Positions 8,047 through 17,025 of a stretch of 64,000 bases of DNA are shown piece after piece. The translations under genes were made by a program, and so were the position numbers. The notes under the pieces were generated by a model that did not search any database, was not told where the DNA came from, and was given only the letters and a program-made list of their open reading frames with translations. Origin of the DNA: Streptomonospora mangrovi (lineage in GTDB: Bacteria; Actinomycetota; Actinomycetes; Streptosporangiales; Streptosporangiaceae). Location of the stretch: positions 25,593-89,592 of the forward strand of contig NZ_JAJAQC010000029.1 of the NCBI RefSeq assembly GCF_027604915.1, written 5' to 3'. How positions within the stretch are numbered: position 1 is the first letter of the stretch; every line of letters begins with the position of its first letter.

Positions 8047-8904
8047 TCAGGAGGACATGAACTCCTCGTAGGCGGCCAGCACCTCGTCGGTCTCGCCGTC
8101 CATCACCAGGTTGCCGCTCTCCAGCCACAGCACCCGGTTGCAGGTGTCCTTGATCGACTTGTTGCTGTGGCTGACCAGGAACACCGTGCCGGCCTCCTCG
8201 CGCAGCTTGCGGATCCGCGCCTCCGACCGCTTGCGGAACTTGCGGTCGCCGGTGGCCAGCGCCTCGTCGATCATCAGCACGTCGTGCTTCTTGGCCGAGG
8301 CGATCGAGAACCGCAGCCGCGCCGCCATGCCCGAGGAGTAGGCGCGCATCGGCAGCGAGGAGAAGTCGCCCTTCTCGTTGATCCCGGAGAACTTGATGAT
8401 CTCGTCGCGCTTGGCGCGCGCCTCCTCGGGCGTCATGCCCATCGCCAGGCAGCCCAGGATCACGTTGCGCTCGCCGCTGAGGTCGTTCATCAGCGCCGCG
8501 TTGACGCCCAGCAGCGAGGGCTGGCCGTTGGTGTAGACCCGCCCGCTCTCCGGCGGCAGCAGCCCGGCGATGGCGCGCAGCATCGTGGACTTGCCCGAGC
8601 CGTTGGAGCCGATCAGGCCGATCGCCTCGCCCCGGTAGGCGGTGAAGCTGACGCCCTTGACGGCGTGCACCTGGCGGCCGCCCTTGGGCTGGCGCCCGGT
8701 GACGAACCGCTTGAGCCGGGTGCGGGCGCCCTCCTTGGCGGCGGGCGCGGCGCGGCCCTTGGCCCCGGCGCCGCGCAGCCGGTAGACCACGTGCAGGTCG
8801 TCCACGATGACGGTGGGCCGGCGGTCCTCGGCGGCCGCCGCCTCGGCGGCGGGGGCGGCCTGCTCCCCCCGCTCGGTGGTGTCCTCGGTGCGCTGCTCAG
8901 TCAC
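8047..8904 (-). CDS. ABC transporter ATP-binding protein, polysaccharide/teichoic acid export type
   Basis: 285 aa. Walker A GSNGSGKST is at about residues 99-107, the ABC signature is YSSGMAARL, and Walker B is DVLMIDEAL. The last two in this form are typical of Wzt/TagH ATPases that export lipid-linked polysaccharides. A variable N-terminal extension of about 80 residues, rich in Ala/Glu, precedes the NBD. There is no C-terminal carbohydrate-binding domain. The GTG start at 8904 has GGAGG about 10 nt upstream and overlaps the end of the permease gene by 8 bp, so the two are translationally coupled and form one exporter. The actual glycan exported cannot be told from the sequence. Confidence 0.9.
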   Translation of the reverse strand: MTEQRTEDTTERGEQAAPAAEAAAAEDRRPTVIVDDLHVVYRLRGAGAKGRAAPAAKEGARTRLKRFVTGRQPKGGRQVHAVKGVSFTAYRGEAIGLIGSNGSGKSTMLRAIAGLLPPESGRVYTNGQPSLLGVNAALMNDLSGERNVILGCLAMGMTPEEARAKRDEIIKFSGINEKGDFSSLPMRAYSSGMAARLRFSIASAKKHDVLMIDEALATGDRKFRKRSEARIRKLREEAGTVFLVSHSNKSIKDTCNRVLWLESGNLVMDGETDEVLAAYEEFMSS

Positions 8905-9808
8905 GGCCGTACTCCTCCTCAGCCCGCCAGAAGTAGATGAATCCGCCGACGAACGCGAGCAGGGCCCAGCCCAGCGCGAGCGCCCAGACGTGCGGGGGGA
9001 GCTGGGCGGAGGTGAAGCTGTCGATGAGCGCGAAGCGCATCAGGTCGATGTAGACGGCGGCGGGGTTGACGTCGAGCACCACCTGCACCCAGCGCGGGGC
9101 GTCGGCGGCCATGATGTCGATGCTGTACATGACGCCCGAGGCGTACATCCAGGTCCGCAGCACGAACGGCAGGAGCTGCGAGGCGTCGCTGACCTTGCTG
9201 CCGATGCGCGCGGCCCACATGGCCAGCCCGGTGTTGAACAGCAACTGCACCAGCAGCACCGGCACGATCAGCAGCCAGTGCAGCCGGGGCACCTGCCCCA
9301 TGGCCACCACGATGACCGCCAGCACCGCCATCGACACCAGCATCTCGCGGAGCTGGATGATGACGGCCGAGATCGGCATGGCCGCACGGGGGAAGTGCAG
9401 CGCCCGGATCAGGCCGCGGTCCCCGGAGATCGCCTTGACGCCCGCCATCACGGAGTTGCGGGTGAAGGTGAAGATGAAGACCCCGGTGACGAGGAAGGGG
9501 ATGAAGTCGGGGACCCCGCGGCTGGTGCCCAGGAGCAGGCCGAAGATGAGGTAGTAGACCGCCGCGTTCAGCAGCGGGGTGAAGACGTGCCAGAGCTGGC
9601 CGAGTCGGGCGCGGGTGTACTTCGTGGTGGAGCGCGCCTTGGCGAACTCCGTGATGAAGTAGCGGTGCTGCCATAACCTGCGGATGTACTCGACCAGGTT
9701 GGGCCGGGCGCCGCTGACGGACAGGCCGTACCTTGCGGCCCGCTCCGCGGCGTCGGACTCCGGCCGCTGGTGGGCGGCGACTCCGTCTAGTGCCACGCGT
9801 CTGCTCAC
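8897..9808 (-). CDS. ABC transporter permease, ABC-2 type (Wzm/TagG-like)
   Basis: 303 aa. A cytosolic N-terminal amphipathic region carries the typical EYIRRLWQHRYFITEFAKA motif. About six membrane spans follow, beginning LLNAAVYYLIFGLLLG and including VLLVQLLFNTGLAMWAARIG; FYWRAEEEYGRD-like charged residues close the C-terminus. This fits the permease half of a polysaccharide or teichoic acid exporter, paired with the overlapping ATPase. The start is a GTG at 9808 with only a weak GAAAGA upstream. The gene diverges from the TetR gene at 9960 across a duplicated operator, so repression by that TetR is likely. Confidence 0.88.
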   Translation of the reverse strand: MSRRVALDGVAAHQRPESDAAERAARYGLSVSGARPNLVEYIRRLWQHRYFITEFAKARSTTKYTRARLGQLWHVFTPLLNAAVYYLIFGLLLGTSRGVPDFIPFLVTGVFIFTFTRNSVMAGVKAISGDRGLIRALHFPRAAMPISAVIIQLREMLVSMAVLAVIVVAMGQVPRLHWLLIVPVLLVQLLFNTGLAMWAARIGSKVSDASQLLPFVLRTWMYASGVMYSIDIMAADAPRWVQVVLDVNPAAVYIDLMRFALIDSFTSAQLPPHVWALALGWALLAFVGGFIYFWRAEEEYGRD

Positions 9809-9872
9809 TTCGGATCTTTCGGCGATTAAGGGTGGGCCGGGCTCCCGGCCGGCTCGGCGCCCAAGCGCATAC

Positions 9873-9940
9873 GACAGAACGCAACCGTTTCGTCGCCTCG
9901 TAGCGTAGGGCGGAGTAGGACAGAACGCAACCGTTTCGTC
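9873..9940. promoter_or_regulatory. Duplicated 22-bp TetR-type operator in divergent promoter
   Basis: Two identical 22-bp direct repeats, starting GACAGAACGCAACCGTTTCG, lie at 9873-9894 and 9919-9940, 46 bp apart. Each contains AACG-N4-CGTT, an imperfect dyad of the kind bound by TetR/AcrR repressors. They sit between the exporter permease (-) and the TetR gene (+) and would control both. Confidence 0.7.
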
Positions 9941-9947
9941 CCTACGT

Positions 9948-9953
9948 TAGTAT
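9948..9953 (+). promoter_or_regulatory. -10 element for probable leaderless tetR mRNA
   Basis: TAGTAT ends 6 nt before the GTG at 9960 and there is no Shine-Dalgarno sequence. Transcription would start at or next to the GTG, giving a leaderless message. The proximal operator copy overlaps the -35 position. Confidence 0.45.
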
Positions 9954-9959
9954 GGCCGC

Positions 9960-10586
9960 GTGACCGCCGCTGAGAGACCCACGTCGCGCCGCGCCCCGGC
10001 CGGGGCCGCGGTGCTGCAACGGGATGTCACACTGGCGATCCAGGCCGCCGTCTTCGCCGAACTGGCCGAGCACGGATACGGGCGCATGTCGATCGAAGCG
10101 GTGGCCCGCCGCGCGGGGGTCGGCAAGACCGCAATCTATCGCCGCTGGAACTCCAAGCTGCAAATGGTGATCGACGTGGTCTCGACGGCCGCCGTGAAGG
10201 TCATGCCGGTGCCCGACACCGGCAGCCTGCGCGGCGACATCCGCGAACTGCTCGACGCCGGCGCCCAGGCGATGCGGCACCCGCTGGCCTCGCAGATCGT
10301 ACCCGACCTCCTGGCCGAGGCCGCCCGCAACCCCGACATCGCCGAGACCCTGGAGAAGGCGCTGCGCGAGACCCAGCAGGGGGTCAGCGCCGTCATGATC
10401 GGCAACGCCGTGGAGCGCGGCGAGCTTCCCGCCGACACCGACGTCGAACTCGCGCTCGACATGGTCTTCGGCCCGCTCTACTGGCGCGTGGCCGTCACCC
10501 GCAGCCCGGTCTCCCCCGACTACCTGGACCGCCTCGCCCAGGGCGCCGCCGCCGCCCTCGTCGGCGCGCACGGCGTCGCGCCCTAG
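9960..10586 (+). CDS. TetR/AcrR family transcriptional regulator, likely controls the divergent ABC exporter
   Basis: 208 aa. The N-terminal TetR fold has its helix-turn-helix in GRMSIEAVARRAGVGKTAIY followed by RRWNSKLQMVIDVV (residues about 42-72). The C-terminal domain resembles the TetR_C family common in actinomycetes (ELALDMVFGPLYWRVAVT near residues 160-178). The start is GTG at 9960 without an SD, which suggests leaderless expression. The gene diverges from the exporter pair, and two identical 22-bp sites lie in the 150-bp gap, so autorepression plus exporter repression is the simplest reading. The ligand is unknown. Confidence 0.9.
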   Translation: MTAAERPTSRRAPAGAAVLQRDVTLAIQAAVFAELAEHGYGRMSIEAVARRAGVGKTAIYRRWNSKLQMVIDVVSTAAVKVMPVPDTGSLRGDIRELLDAGAQAMRHPLASQIVPDLLAEAARNPDIAETLEKALRETQQGVSAVMIGNAVERGELPADTDVELALDMVFGPLYWRVAVTRSPVSPDYLDRLAQGAAAALVGAHGVAP

Positions 10587-10853
10587 CCGCGCCCCTCGAT
10601 CCCGCCCTTCCGGGTCCGGCCGGCCCCCGCCGCGCGCCCCTCGCGCGCCCGCCGGAACCCCCGCTGTGCCGCCGCGCGCACCGCCCGCCGCCCGTGCACA
10701 CCGCCCTTCCCGGGTTGTCAGCACGCCCCACTTGAGACCGGTTTGTTACGGAACATCGGCCGCCGGAACGGAAGCCGAGCTGGGAAACACCGCCCCGCTA
10801 GCAGGTGAACCGCTTCGACGGACGGCGGCGCGCCGGTGCTCACTGTGTGTGCA

Positions 10854-10908
10854 TTGACACATCCGCAATGCCGCTGTCACGATTCGGCTACGTGTGGGAG
10901 CGCTCCCA
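10854..10908 (+). promoter_or_regulatory. Cellulase promoter with CelR-type box
   Basis: TGGGAGCGCTCCCA at 10895-10908 is a perfect 14-bp palindrome, the same as the operator described for the LacI-family repressor CelR in Thermobifida cellulase promoters. Upstream, TTGACA at 10854-10859 and CACGAT 18 nt later are plausible -35/-10 elements, so repressor binding would block the start of transcription. The rest of 10587-11017 has no gene. Confidence 0.8.
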
Positions 10909-11017
10909 ATCCCGTTCCCGATCCGGCTTCCGACCCGCTCCCGCACGCGTGGAGACCCGCGCAGGAACCCTCGTCCATCCCCCTCATCCCCCATCCCCCT
11001 CAACGCGAGGACTCTCA

Positions 11018-13912
11018 ATGAGCCCAGTTTCCCCCCGCGTCCGACACGCGGCGGGGGCGGTCACGGCCGCCTCCGCCCTGGCCCTCTCCCTGCTCGCCGG
11101 CGCGCCCGCCGCCGCCGACGAGGCCGAGCAGGTCGTCAACGGCGGCTTCGACAACGGCACCACCGGCTGGTGGCACACCGAGAACACCCCGGCCGAGGTG
11201 GTCGACGGCCGCCTGTGCGCCGAGGTCGAGGGCGGCACCGTCAACGCCTGGGACGCCATCGTCGGCCAGGACGACATCAACCTCACCGAGGGCGAGTCCT
11301 ACGAACTCACCTTCACCGCCTCGGCGACCACCGACGTGGCCGTGCGCGCCCTGGTGCAGGAGCCGGTCGAGCCCTACACCGCCTACCTCGCCGAGCGCCC
11401 CGTGCTGAGCGGCGAGGCCCAGACCTTCAGCTACGTCTTCACCTCCGGGGCCACCCGCGACGACGCCCAGCTCGCCTTCCAGCTCGGCGGCGCCGACGAG
11501 GCGTGGACGTTCTGCCTGGACGACGTGTCGCTGACCGGCGGCGCCGAGCCGCCGGTGTACGACCCCGACACCGGCCCGCCGGTGCGCGTCAACCAGGTCG
11601 GCTACCTGCCCGACGGACCCAAGAACGCCACGCTGGTCACCGAGGCCACCTCGGCGCTGCCCTGGGAGCTGGCCGACGCCTCCGGCGAGGTGGTGGCCGA
11701 GGGCCAGACCGTGCCCGAGGGCGAGGACCCCAGCTCCGGCGAGAACGTGCACTCCATCGACTTCGGCGACTACACCGGCGAGGGCACGGGGTACACGCTG
11801 ACCGCCGACGGCGCCACCAGCCACCCCTTCGACATCTCCGGCGCCTTCTACGAGGACCTGCGGGTGGACTCGCTGTCGCTGTACTACCCCCAGCGCAGCG
11901 GCATCGAGATCAGCGACGAGATCATGCCCGGCTACGGCCGCGAGGCCGGCCACGTGGGCGTGCCTCCCAACCAGGGCGACACCAGCGTGCCGTGCGCCCC
12001 GGGCTCGGGCTGCGACTACGAGCTGGACGTCTCCGGCGGCTGGTACGACGCCGGCGACCACGGCAAGTACGTGGTCAACGGCGGCATCTCCGCCTCCCAG
12101 ATCATGAGCGTGTGGGAGCGCACCACCTACGCCGACACCGCCCGCCCCGACCGCCTCGGCGACAACACGCTGCCGGTGCCCGAGCACGACAACGGCGTGC
12201 CCGACGTGCTGGACGAGGCGCGCTGGGAGATGGAGTTCCTGCTCAGCATGCAGGTGCCCGAGGGCGAGGAGCTGGCGGGCATGGCCCACCACAAGATCCA
12301 CGACGCGGAGTGGACCGGCCTGCCGCTGATGCCGGCCGACGACCCCCAGCCGCGCTACCTCCAGCCGCCCTCCACGGCGGCCACGCTCAACCTGGCGGCC
12401 ACCGGCGCCCAGTGCGCCCGCGTGTTCGAGCCCTACGACGCCGACTTCGCCGCGCGCTGCCTGGCGGCGGCCGAGACGGCGTGGCAGGCGGCGCTGGACA
12501 ACCCGGAGATCTACGCCCCGGCCACCGGTGTCGGCGGCGGCCCCTACAACGACGACAACGTCGAGGACGAGTTCTACTGGGCGGCGGCCGAGCTGTTCCT
12601 CGCCACCGGTGAGCAGTCCTACGAGGACGCCGTCATGGACTCCCCCCAGCACACCGCCGACGTCTTCACCGCCGCCGGCGCGAGCTGGGGCGCGGTGGCG
12701 CCGCTGGGCCGGATGAACCTGGCGGCCGTGCCCAACGACCTGCCCGACCGCGACCGCGTGGCCGAGTCGGTCGTGGCCGGCGCCGACCAGTACCTGGAGG
12801 CGATGGCCGAGCACCCCTACGGCCTGCCCTACGCCCCCGAGGACGGCGAGTTCGTCTGGGGCTCCAACAGCCAGGTCCTCAACAACATGGTGGTCATGGC
12901 CGCGGCCTTCGACCTCACCGGCGACCGCGTCTACCGCGACGGCGTCGTGGAGGGCATGGACTACATCCTGGGCCGCAACGCCCTCAACCAGTCCTATGTG
13001 ACCGGCTACGGCGAGAACGCGGCGGAGAACCAGCACAGCCGCTGGTACGCCCACCAGCTCGACCCGGACCTGCCCAACCCGCCGCCCGGCACGCTCTCGG
13101 GCGGGCCGAACTCGGTGGAGAGCACCTGGGACCCGGTCGCCCAGGAGAACCTGGAAGGCTGCGCGCCGCAGTTCTGCTACATCGACGACATCGAGTCCTG
13201 GGCCACCAACGAGCTGACCATCAACTGGAACGCGCCGCTGGCGATCGTGTCCTCGTTCATCGCCGACCAGACCGGCGGCGGGGGCGACCCGGAGGACCGC
13301 ACGCCGCCCAGCGCGCCGGGGGCGCCCACCGCCTCCGACATCACCGCCGACGGCGCGGTGCTGAGCTGGGACGCGGCCACCGACGAGGGCGGCAGCGGGC
13401 TGGCGGGCTACGACGTCTACCGGCAGACGGGCGAGGGCGCCGAGCGGGTGGGCTCCCCTGAGGAGCCGGAGTTCGCGCTGAGCGGGCTGGAGCCCGAGAC
13501 CGAGTACACCTACCACGTGGTCGCGCGCGACGGGGCGGGCAACGAGTCCGAGCCCAGCGCGAGCGTCACGTTCACCACCGCGCCCGAGGGCGGCGGGGAC
13601 GCCACGTGCGCCGTGGACTACCGCACCCACGACTGGAGCGGCGGGTTCACCGGGTCGGTGACGGTCACCAACACCGGTGAGGAGCCCATCCGCGCCTGGG
13701 AGCTGGCGTTCGACTTCACGGCCGGACAGACGCTCACCCACGGCTGGAGCGCGGAGTGGGCGCAGCGCGGCACCACCGTCACGGCCAAGGGGATGTCGTG
13801 GAACCGCGACATCGCCCCGGGCGCCTCGGTGACCGCCGGCTTCAACGGCCGGTGGAACGGGAGCAACCCCGCGCCCGAGGAGTTCACCGTCAACGGCGAG
13901 AGCTGCGCCTGA
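11018..13912 (+). CDS. Secreted glycoside hydrolase family 9 cellulase with CBM4, FN3 and CBM2 modules
   Basis: 964 aa; ATG at 11018 with GCGAGG 7 nt upstream. Order: signal peptide (1-34, cut near AAADEA); CBM4/9 module (about 38-178); Ig-like CelD_N domain (about 190-270, [14 protein letters not shown]); GH9 catalytic domain (about 283-755); fibronectin III (about 774-858); C-terminal CBM2 (about 868-964, with a Cys near each end and conserved Trp residues). GH9 catalytic residues are intact: Asp344/Asp347 in [10 protein letters not shown] and Glu732 in [12 protein letters not shown]. The enzyme should cleave beta-1,4-glucan; this modular order is typical of processive or endo-acting actinobacterial Cel9 enzymes. 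A CelR-type box upstream indicates induction by cello-oligosaccharides. Confidence 0.95.
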   Translation: MSPVSPRVRHAAGAVTAASALALSLLAGAPAAADEAEQVVNGGFDNGTTGWWHTENTPAEVVDGRLCAEVEGGTVNAWDAIVGQDDINLTEGESYELTFTASATTDVAVRALVQEPVEPYTAYLAERPVLSGEAQTFSYVFTSGATRDDAQLAFQLGGADEAWTFCLDDVSLTGGAEPPVYDPDTGPPVRVNQVGYLPDGPKNATLVTEATSALPWELADASGEVVAEGQTVPEGEDPSSGENVHSIDFGDYTGEGTGYTLTADGATSHPFDISGAFYEDLRVDSLSLYYPQRSGIEISDEIMPGYGREAGHVGVPPNQGDTSVPCAPGSGCDYELDVSGGWYDAGDHGKYVVNGGISASQIMSVWERTTYADTARPDRLGDNTLPVPEHDNGVPDVLDEARWEMEFLLSMQVPEGEELAGMAHHKIHDAEWTGLPLMPADDPQPRYLQPPSTAATLNLAATGAQCARVFEPYDADFAARCLAAAETAWQAALDNPEIYAPATGVGGGPYNDDNVEDEFYWAAAELFLATGEQSYEDAVMDSPQHTADVFTAAGASWGAVAPLGRMNLAAVPNDLPDRDRVAESVVAGADQYLEAMAEHPYGLPYAPEDGEFVWGSNSQVLNNMVVMAAAFDLTGDRVYRDGVVEGMDYILGRNALNQSYVTGYGENAAENQHSRWYAHQLDPDLPNPPPGTLSGGPNSVESTWDPVAQENLEGCAPQFCYIDDIESWATNELTINWNAPLAIVSSFIADQTGGGGDPEDRTPPSAPGAPTASDITADGAVLSWDAATDEGGSGLAGYDVYRQTGEGAERVGSPEEPEFALSGLEPETEYTYHVVARDGAGNESEPSASVTFTTAPEGGGDATCAVDYRTHDWSGGFTGSVTVTNTGEEPIRAWELAFDFTAGQTLTHGWSAEWAQRGTTVTAKGMSWNRDIAPGASVTAGFNGRWNGSNPAPEEFTVNGESCA

Positions 13913-13927
13913 CGGCGGACCGGCCGG

Positions 13928-13960
13928 GCGTCCCGGCGCGGCGGCGCCGCGCCGGGACGC
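13928..13960 (+). terminator. Strong terminator of the cellulase gene
   Basis: A perfect 15-bp stem (GCGTCCCGGCGCGGC at 13928-13942, complement at 13946-13960) with a 3-nt loop starts 15 nt after the cellulase stop. Nothing further is recognised before 14180. Confidence 0.8.
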
Positions 13961-14179
13961 TGACCCCCATCGGCCGGCCCGCGGCGGCCGGGGCGCCCCC
14001 CACCCCCGCCCCGGCCGCCGTTCCCGCCGCCCCTTGCCGCGTTGGCGCGGGGGCGGGCGGCGGGAACACCTCATGGTCCGGCGGGGGCGAGCGCGCACGG
14101 GCCGGGGCGGGGACACGGCACACTGCCCGAGGGCCGGAACCCGGCGCATGGCCCGAGGGCACCTGGGCAGCCGTCCCCC

Positions 14180-14656
14180 ATGGACACCACGCGGACGCTT
14201 TCCGTCCTGGCCTCCGCCGCCGGGCGGGGCATGCTCGCCGGCGTGGCGGGCACGGCGGCGATGACGGTCTCCAGCACCCTGGAGGCGCGGCTGCGCGGCC
14301 GGGGCTCCAGCTCCGCCCCCGAGCAGGCGGCGGGCACCGTGCTGGGGGTGCGCCCCCGCGACGAGCAGGGCGAGCGGCGCTTCAGCACCCTGGCCCACTG
14401 GGGCTACGGCACGATGTGGGGCGCGGTGCGCGGCGTCATCGGAGCGGCCACCGGCGCCGCCGGGGCACCGGCGGCCCTGGCCCACCTCCTCGTGGTCTGG
14501 GGCGCCGAGCAGGTCGTGCTGCCGTCCACCGGCGCCGCTCCCCCGGCCTGGCGCTGGGGCGCCGCCGAGGTCGGCATCGACCTGCTGCACCACGCGGTGT
14601 ACGCGGCCGCGACCGGCGCGGCCTACGACCTGCTGACAGCGGCGGCGCCGCGCTAG
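14180..14656 (+). CDS. Hypothetical membrane protein
   Basis: 158 aa from ATG at 14180. A longer frame upstream is Pro/Gly/Arg-rich and unlike a protein, so this start is preferred although the ribosome site is weak. Hydrophobic segments lie at about 8-30 (SAAGRGMLAGVAGTAAMTV), 70-105 (WGAVRGVIGAATGAAGAPAALAHLLVVWG) and 125-150. Charged residues cluster in LEARLRGRGSSS and RPRDEQGERRFS. The layout suggests three or four short spans, similar to small DUF1440-like proteins, but I cannot confirm the family. It is followed after 238 bp by a hydrolase gene on the same strand. Confidence 0.65.
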   Translation: MDTTRTLSVLASAAGRGMLAGVAGTAAMTVSSTLEARLRGRGSSSAPEQAAGTVLGVRPRDEQGERRFSTLAHWGYGTMWGAVRGVIGAATGAAGAPAALAHLLVVWGAEQVVLPSTGAAPPAWRWGAAEVGIDLLHHAVYAAATGAAYDLLTAAAPR

Positions 14657-14894
14657 GGGCGGCGGCGGCCGAGGCGGCGCACCGGCCGCTGGGGCGGCCG
14701 CCGTTTCGGTCTCCGGGCAGGGCGGGCCGGCCGCGACGCCGGGCATTTCCCGCTCCGGGCGGGGTAGGCCCATCCGCGCGCCCGCCGGACACGCGCGCGG
14801 GCGACGCACCGCCGGGCGGGAGCGGCGCCCGCTCCCACCGCCGCCCGGCCCCACCCCTCGCCGCCGCAGCGCGGCCCGGACCAGGAGCACGCCC

Positions 14895-15776
14895 ATGCCC
14901 CACCACGACGCCCGCCCGCCCGTCGTCCTGCTGCCCGGTTTCTGGCACGGCACCTGGTGCTGGAGCCCGGTGGCCGCCGAACTCACCGCGCGCGGGCGGC
15001 GCGCCGTCGCGGTGGACCTGCCCGGGCACGGGCTGGAGGCCCGGCCGCCGGCGTCCGCACGGGCGCGGCCCTTCGACCCCGAGGACTTCGCCACCGAGCC
15101 GTCGCTGACGGCCGGGATCACCCTGGAGTCGGCGACCGAGCACCTGCTGGAGCGCGTGGAGCGCATCGGCGGCGGCGGGCCGTGCGTGGTGGTGGCCCAC
15201 AGCGGGGCCGGGCCGGTGGCCGTCCAGGCGGTCGAGAAGGCGCCGCACCTGTTCGCCCGCGCGGTGTACGTGTGCGCGTTCATGCCCACCGCCGGGCTGC
15301 CCGCCATGGCCTACATCAGCGCGCCGGAGAACGCCGGGGAGAAGGCCACGCCCGCGCTGCGCGCCGACCTCTCGACCGTGGGGACGATGCGGCTCGACCC
15401 GGGGTCCCCCGATCCCGACTACCGGGTGCACCTGCGCGACCTGTTCTACAACGACGTGGACGCCGCCGTGGCCGACGCGGCGATCGCCCTGCTCTCCCCC
15501 GACGGCCCGATCGGGATCATGGCGGGCACCACCGAGGTCACCGACAAGGGCTGGGGTTCGGTGCCGCGCACCTTCGTGGTGGGCACCCGCGACAACGCCG
15601 TGCGCCCCGACCTCCAGCGCCGGTTCATCGCCGAGGCCGACGCCCGCTTCCCGCGGACCGCCACCGACATCGTCGAACTGGACAGCTCCCACGCGCCGTT
15701 CCTGTCGATGCCGGAGCGCCTGGCCGAGGTGATCGACACGGCCGACGAACGCGACGGTCGAGACGGGCGTGCCTGA
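14895..15776 (+). CDS. Alpha/beta hydrolase (esterase-like)
   Basis: 293 aa; ATG at 14895 with AGGAG 7 nt upstream. The oxyanion-hole region PVVLLPGFWHGTWCWSPV is N-terminal. The nucleophile elbow is AHSGAG with Ser103, an Ala instead of the more usual Gly at the first position. Catalytic His266 lies in DSSHAPFLSMPERLAE, and the acid is probably Asp in VVGTRDNAVRP. The pattern matches the esterase/hydroxynitrile-lyase-like branch (salicylate-esterase type) common in actinomycetes. There is no signal peptide. The substrate is unknown, and the neighbours are unrelated. Confidence 0.88.
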   Translation: MPHHDARPPVVLLPGFWHGTWCWSPVAAELTARGRRAVAVDLPGHGLEARPPASARARPFDPEDFATEPSLTAGITLESATEHLLERVERIGGGGPCVVVAHSGAGPVAVQAVEKAPHLFARAVYVCAFMPTAGLPAMAYISAPENAGEKATPALRADLSTVGTMRLDPGSPDPDYRVHLRDLFYNDVDAAVADAAIALLSPDGPIGIMAGTTEVTDKGWGSVPRTFVVGTRDNAVRPDLQRRFIAEADARFPRTATDIVELDSSHAPFLSMPERLAEVIDTADERDGRDGRA

Positions 15777-15826
15777 GGCGGCGGGGGCGGCGGGCGTGAG
15801 GAGCACGGCGGGCCGCCTGACCGCCC

Positions 15827-16819
15827 TCAGCCGTAGCGGTCGAACCGCTCGTCGTCGGCGAAGCCCCGACGGGCGCGGCGGGGGGCCGGGCGGGCGGCGC
15901 CCGCGCGGCGCTCGGCGACGGCGAGCATCAGCAGGATCGCGAACACCGCCGCGCCCACGCCCACCATCCACACCACCGTGGGCGCGTCGGCGCCCCGGTC
16001 CCCCGGAACCGCAGCCGCGCCCGGCGGCAGGGTGGCGGCCAGCAGCAGGCCCTCGCCCGCCCGCAGCGGACCGGCGGTGAACTCGGCGCGCTGGTCCCCC
16101 GGCTCCGCCGCGCAGGGGCGGCGGGCGCCGGGCGCGCCCGCGCGGCACTCGGCCGCCGCCACGCCCCCGGCCGCACCAAGGCGCGCGCGCACCCGGTCCA
16201 CCGGGAGCGTCCCGCCGGTCGGCCACAGGGCGTGCTCCAGGCGCGTCCGGCCGCCCGGGAGGGCGGACAGCAGGCGGTCGTAGCGGTAGTGCAGGACGAC
16301 CGTGCGCGGGCCGCGCGCGTCGGTCGGGGCGGCGGTGGGAGCCAAGGCAGGGGCGGCGGTGGGCGAGGCAGTGGGCGCGGTGGGCGCGCCGCCCAGGCGC
16401 ACCGTGGTCGCCGCCGCCGTGGCGGTGACCGCGACCGGCCCCAGTCCCGCGTCGTCGGCCACGCGCACCCCGGTCAGGCCCAGCGGCCGTACCTGCCCGC
16501 CCACCCGCCCGCGCGCCGGGATCTCGCGGCGCACCGGGCGGGCGGACGGCCCGCCGAGGCGCAGGGTGACCTCCTCGCGCACCCGCACCGCGCCCTCCTC
16601 GGTGACGGTGATGTCGACGTCCAGCCGCGCGACGGCGTGCCCGGCCGCCGCCGGCCCCGGTGCCCGCTCGACCGCTCCGGCGGCCGGTGCCCCCGGCCCG
16701 GCCGCCGCCAGCAGCGCCACGGCACACACCGCCGCCGCCCGCACCACCCACCCCGCGCGCCGCCGCGCGCGGCCCGCCGCGACCCCCGGCCCGGTCCCCG
16801 CCCCCATCGCCCGCCTCAT
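15827..16819 (-). CDS. Secreted or membrane protein with DUF2207-like domain
   Basis: About 330 aa from ATG 16819; ATG 16807 (four residues later) has the better-spaced GAGG. An N-terminal hydrophobic signal (VVRAAAVCAVALLAAAGPGAPAAG) is followed by a beta-rich region, LDVDITVTEEGAVRVREEVTLRL, as in the outer-face domain of DUF2207 proteins. An Ala/Pro/Thr low-complexity linker lies near residues 140-165. A cysteine pair (AECRAG and RRPCAA) follows, and one membrane helix (VVWMVGVGAAVFAILLMLAVA) sits near residue 290 before a basic, Asp-rich tail. It is likely anchored with most of the chain outside. The role is unknown. Confidence 0.7.
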   Translation of the reverse strand: MRRAMGAGTGPGVAAGRARRRAGWVVRAAAVCAVALLAAAGPGAPAAGAVERAPGPAAAGHAVARLDVDITVTEEGAVRVREEVTLRLGGPSARPVRREIPARGRVGGQVRPLGLTGVRVADDAGLGPVAVTATAAATTVRLGGAPTAPTASPTAAPALAPTAAPTDARGPRTVVLHYRYDRLLSALPGGRTRLEHALWPTGGTLPVDRVRARLGAAGGVAAAECRAGAPGARRPCAAEPGDQRAEFTAGPLRAGEGLLLAATLPPGAAAVPGDRGADAPTVVWMVGVGAAVFAILLMLAVAERRAGAARPAPRRARRGFADDERFDRYG

Positions 16820-17025
16820 ACCCCTTCGGATCGATCCGGCGCCGCCGGGGTTCCCGCGCCGCGCGGGCGCGCGGCGTCCGCATGCGGACACGCTCGCGGG
16901 AACCGACGTCACGCTGCGCGTCGTGACGCACCCCACTCAACGCGCGGGCCGCGTGACGGATGAAGACGACATATCGGGTAGGGACCCTCCGGACCGCACC
17001 GTCGTAGGGAAAAGGGGTCTGGCAC

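Noticed and set aside
13756..15108. Plus-strand open frame across the end of the cellulase and the hydrolase
   Set aside because: Shadow frame; the correct frames carry CBM2 and alpha/beta-hydrolase motifs.
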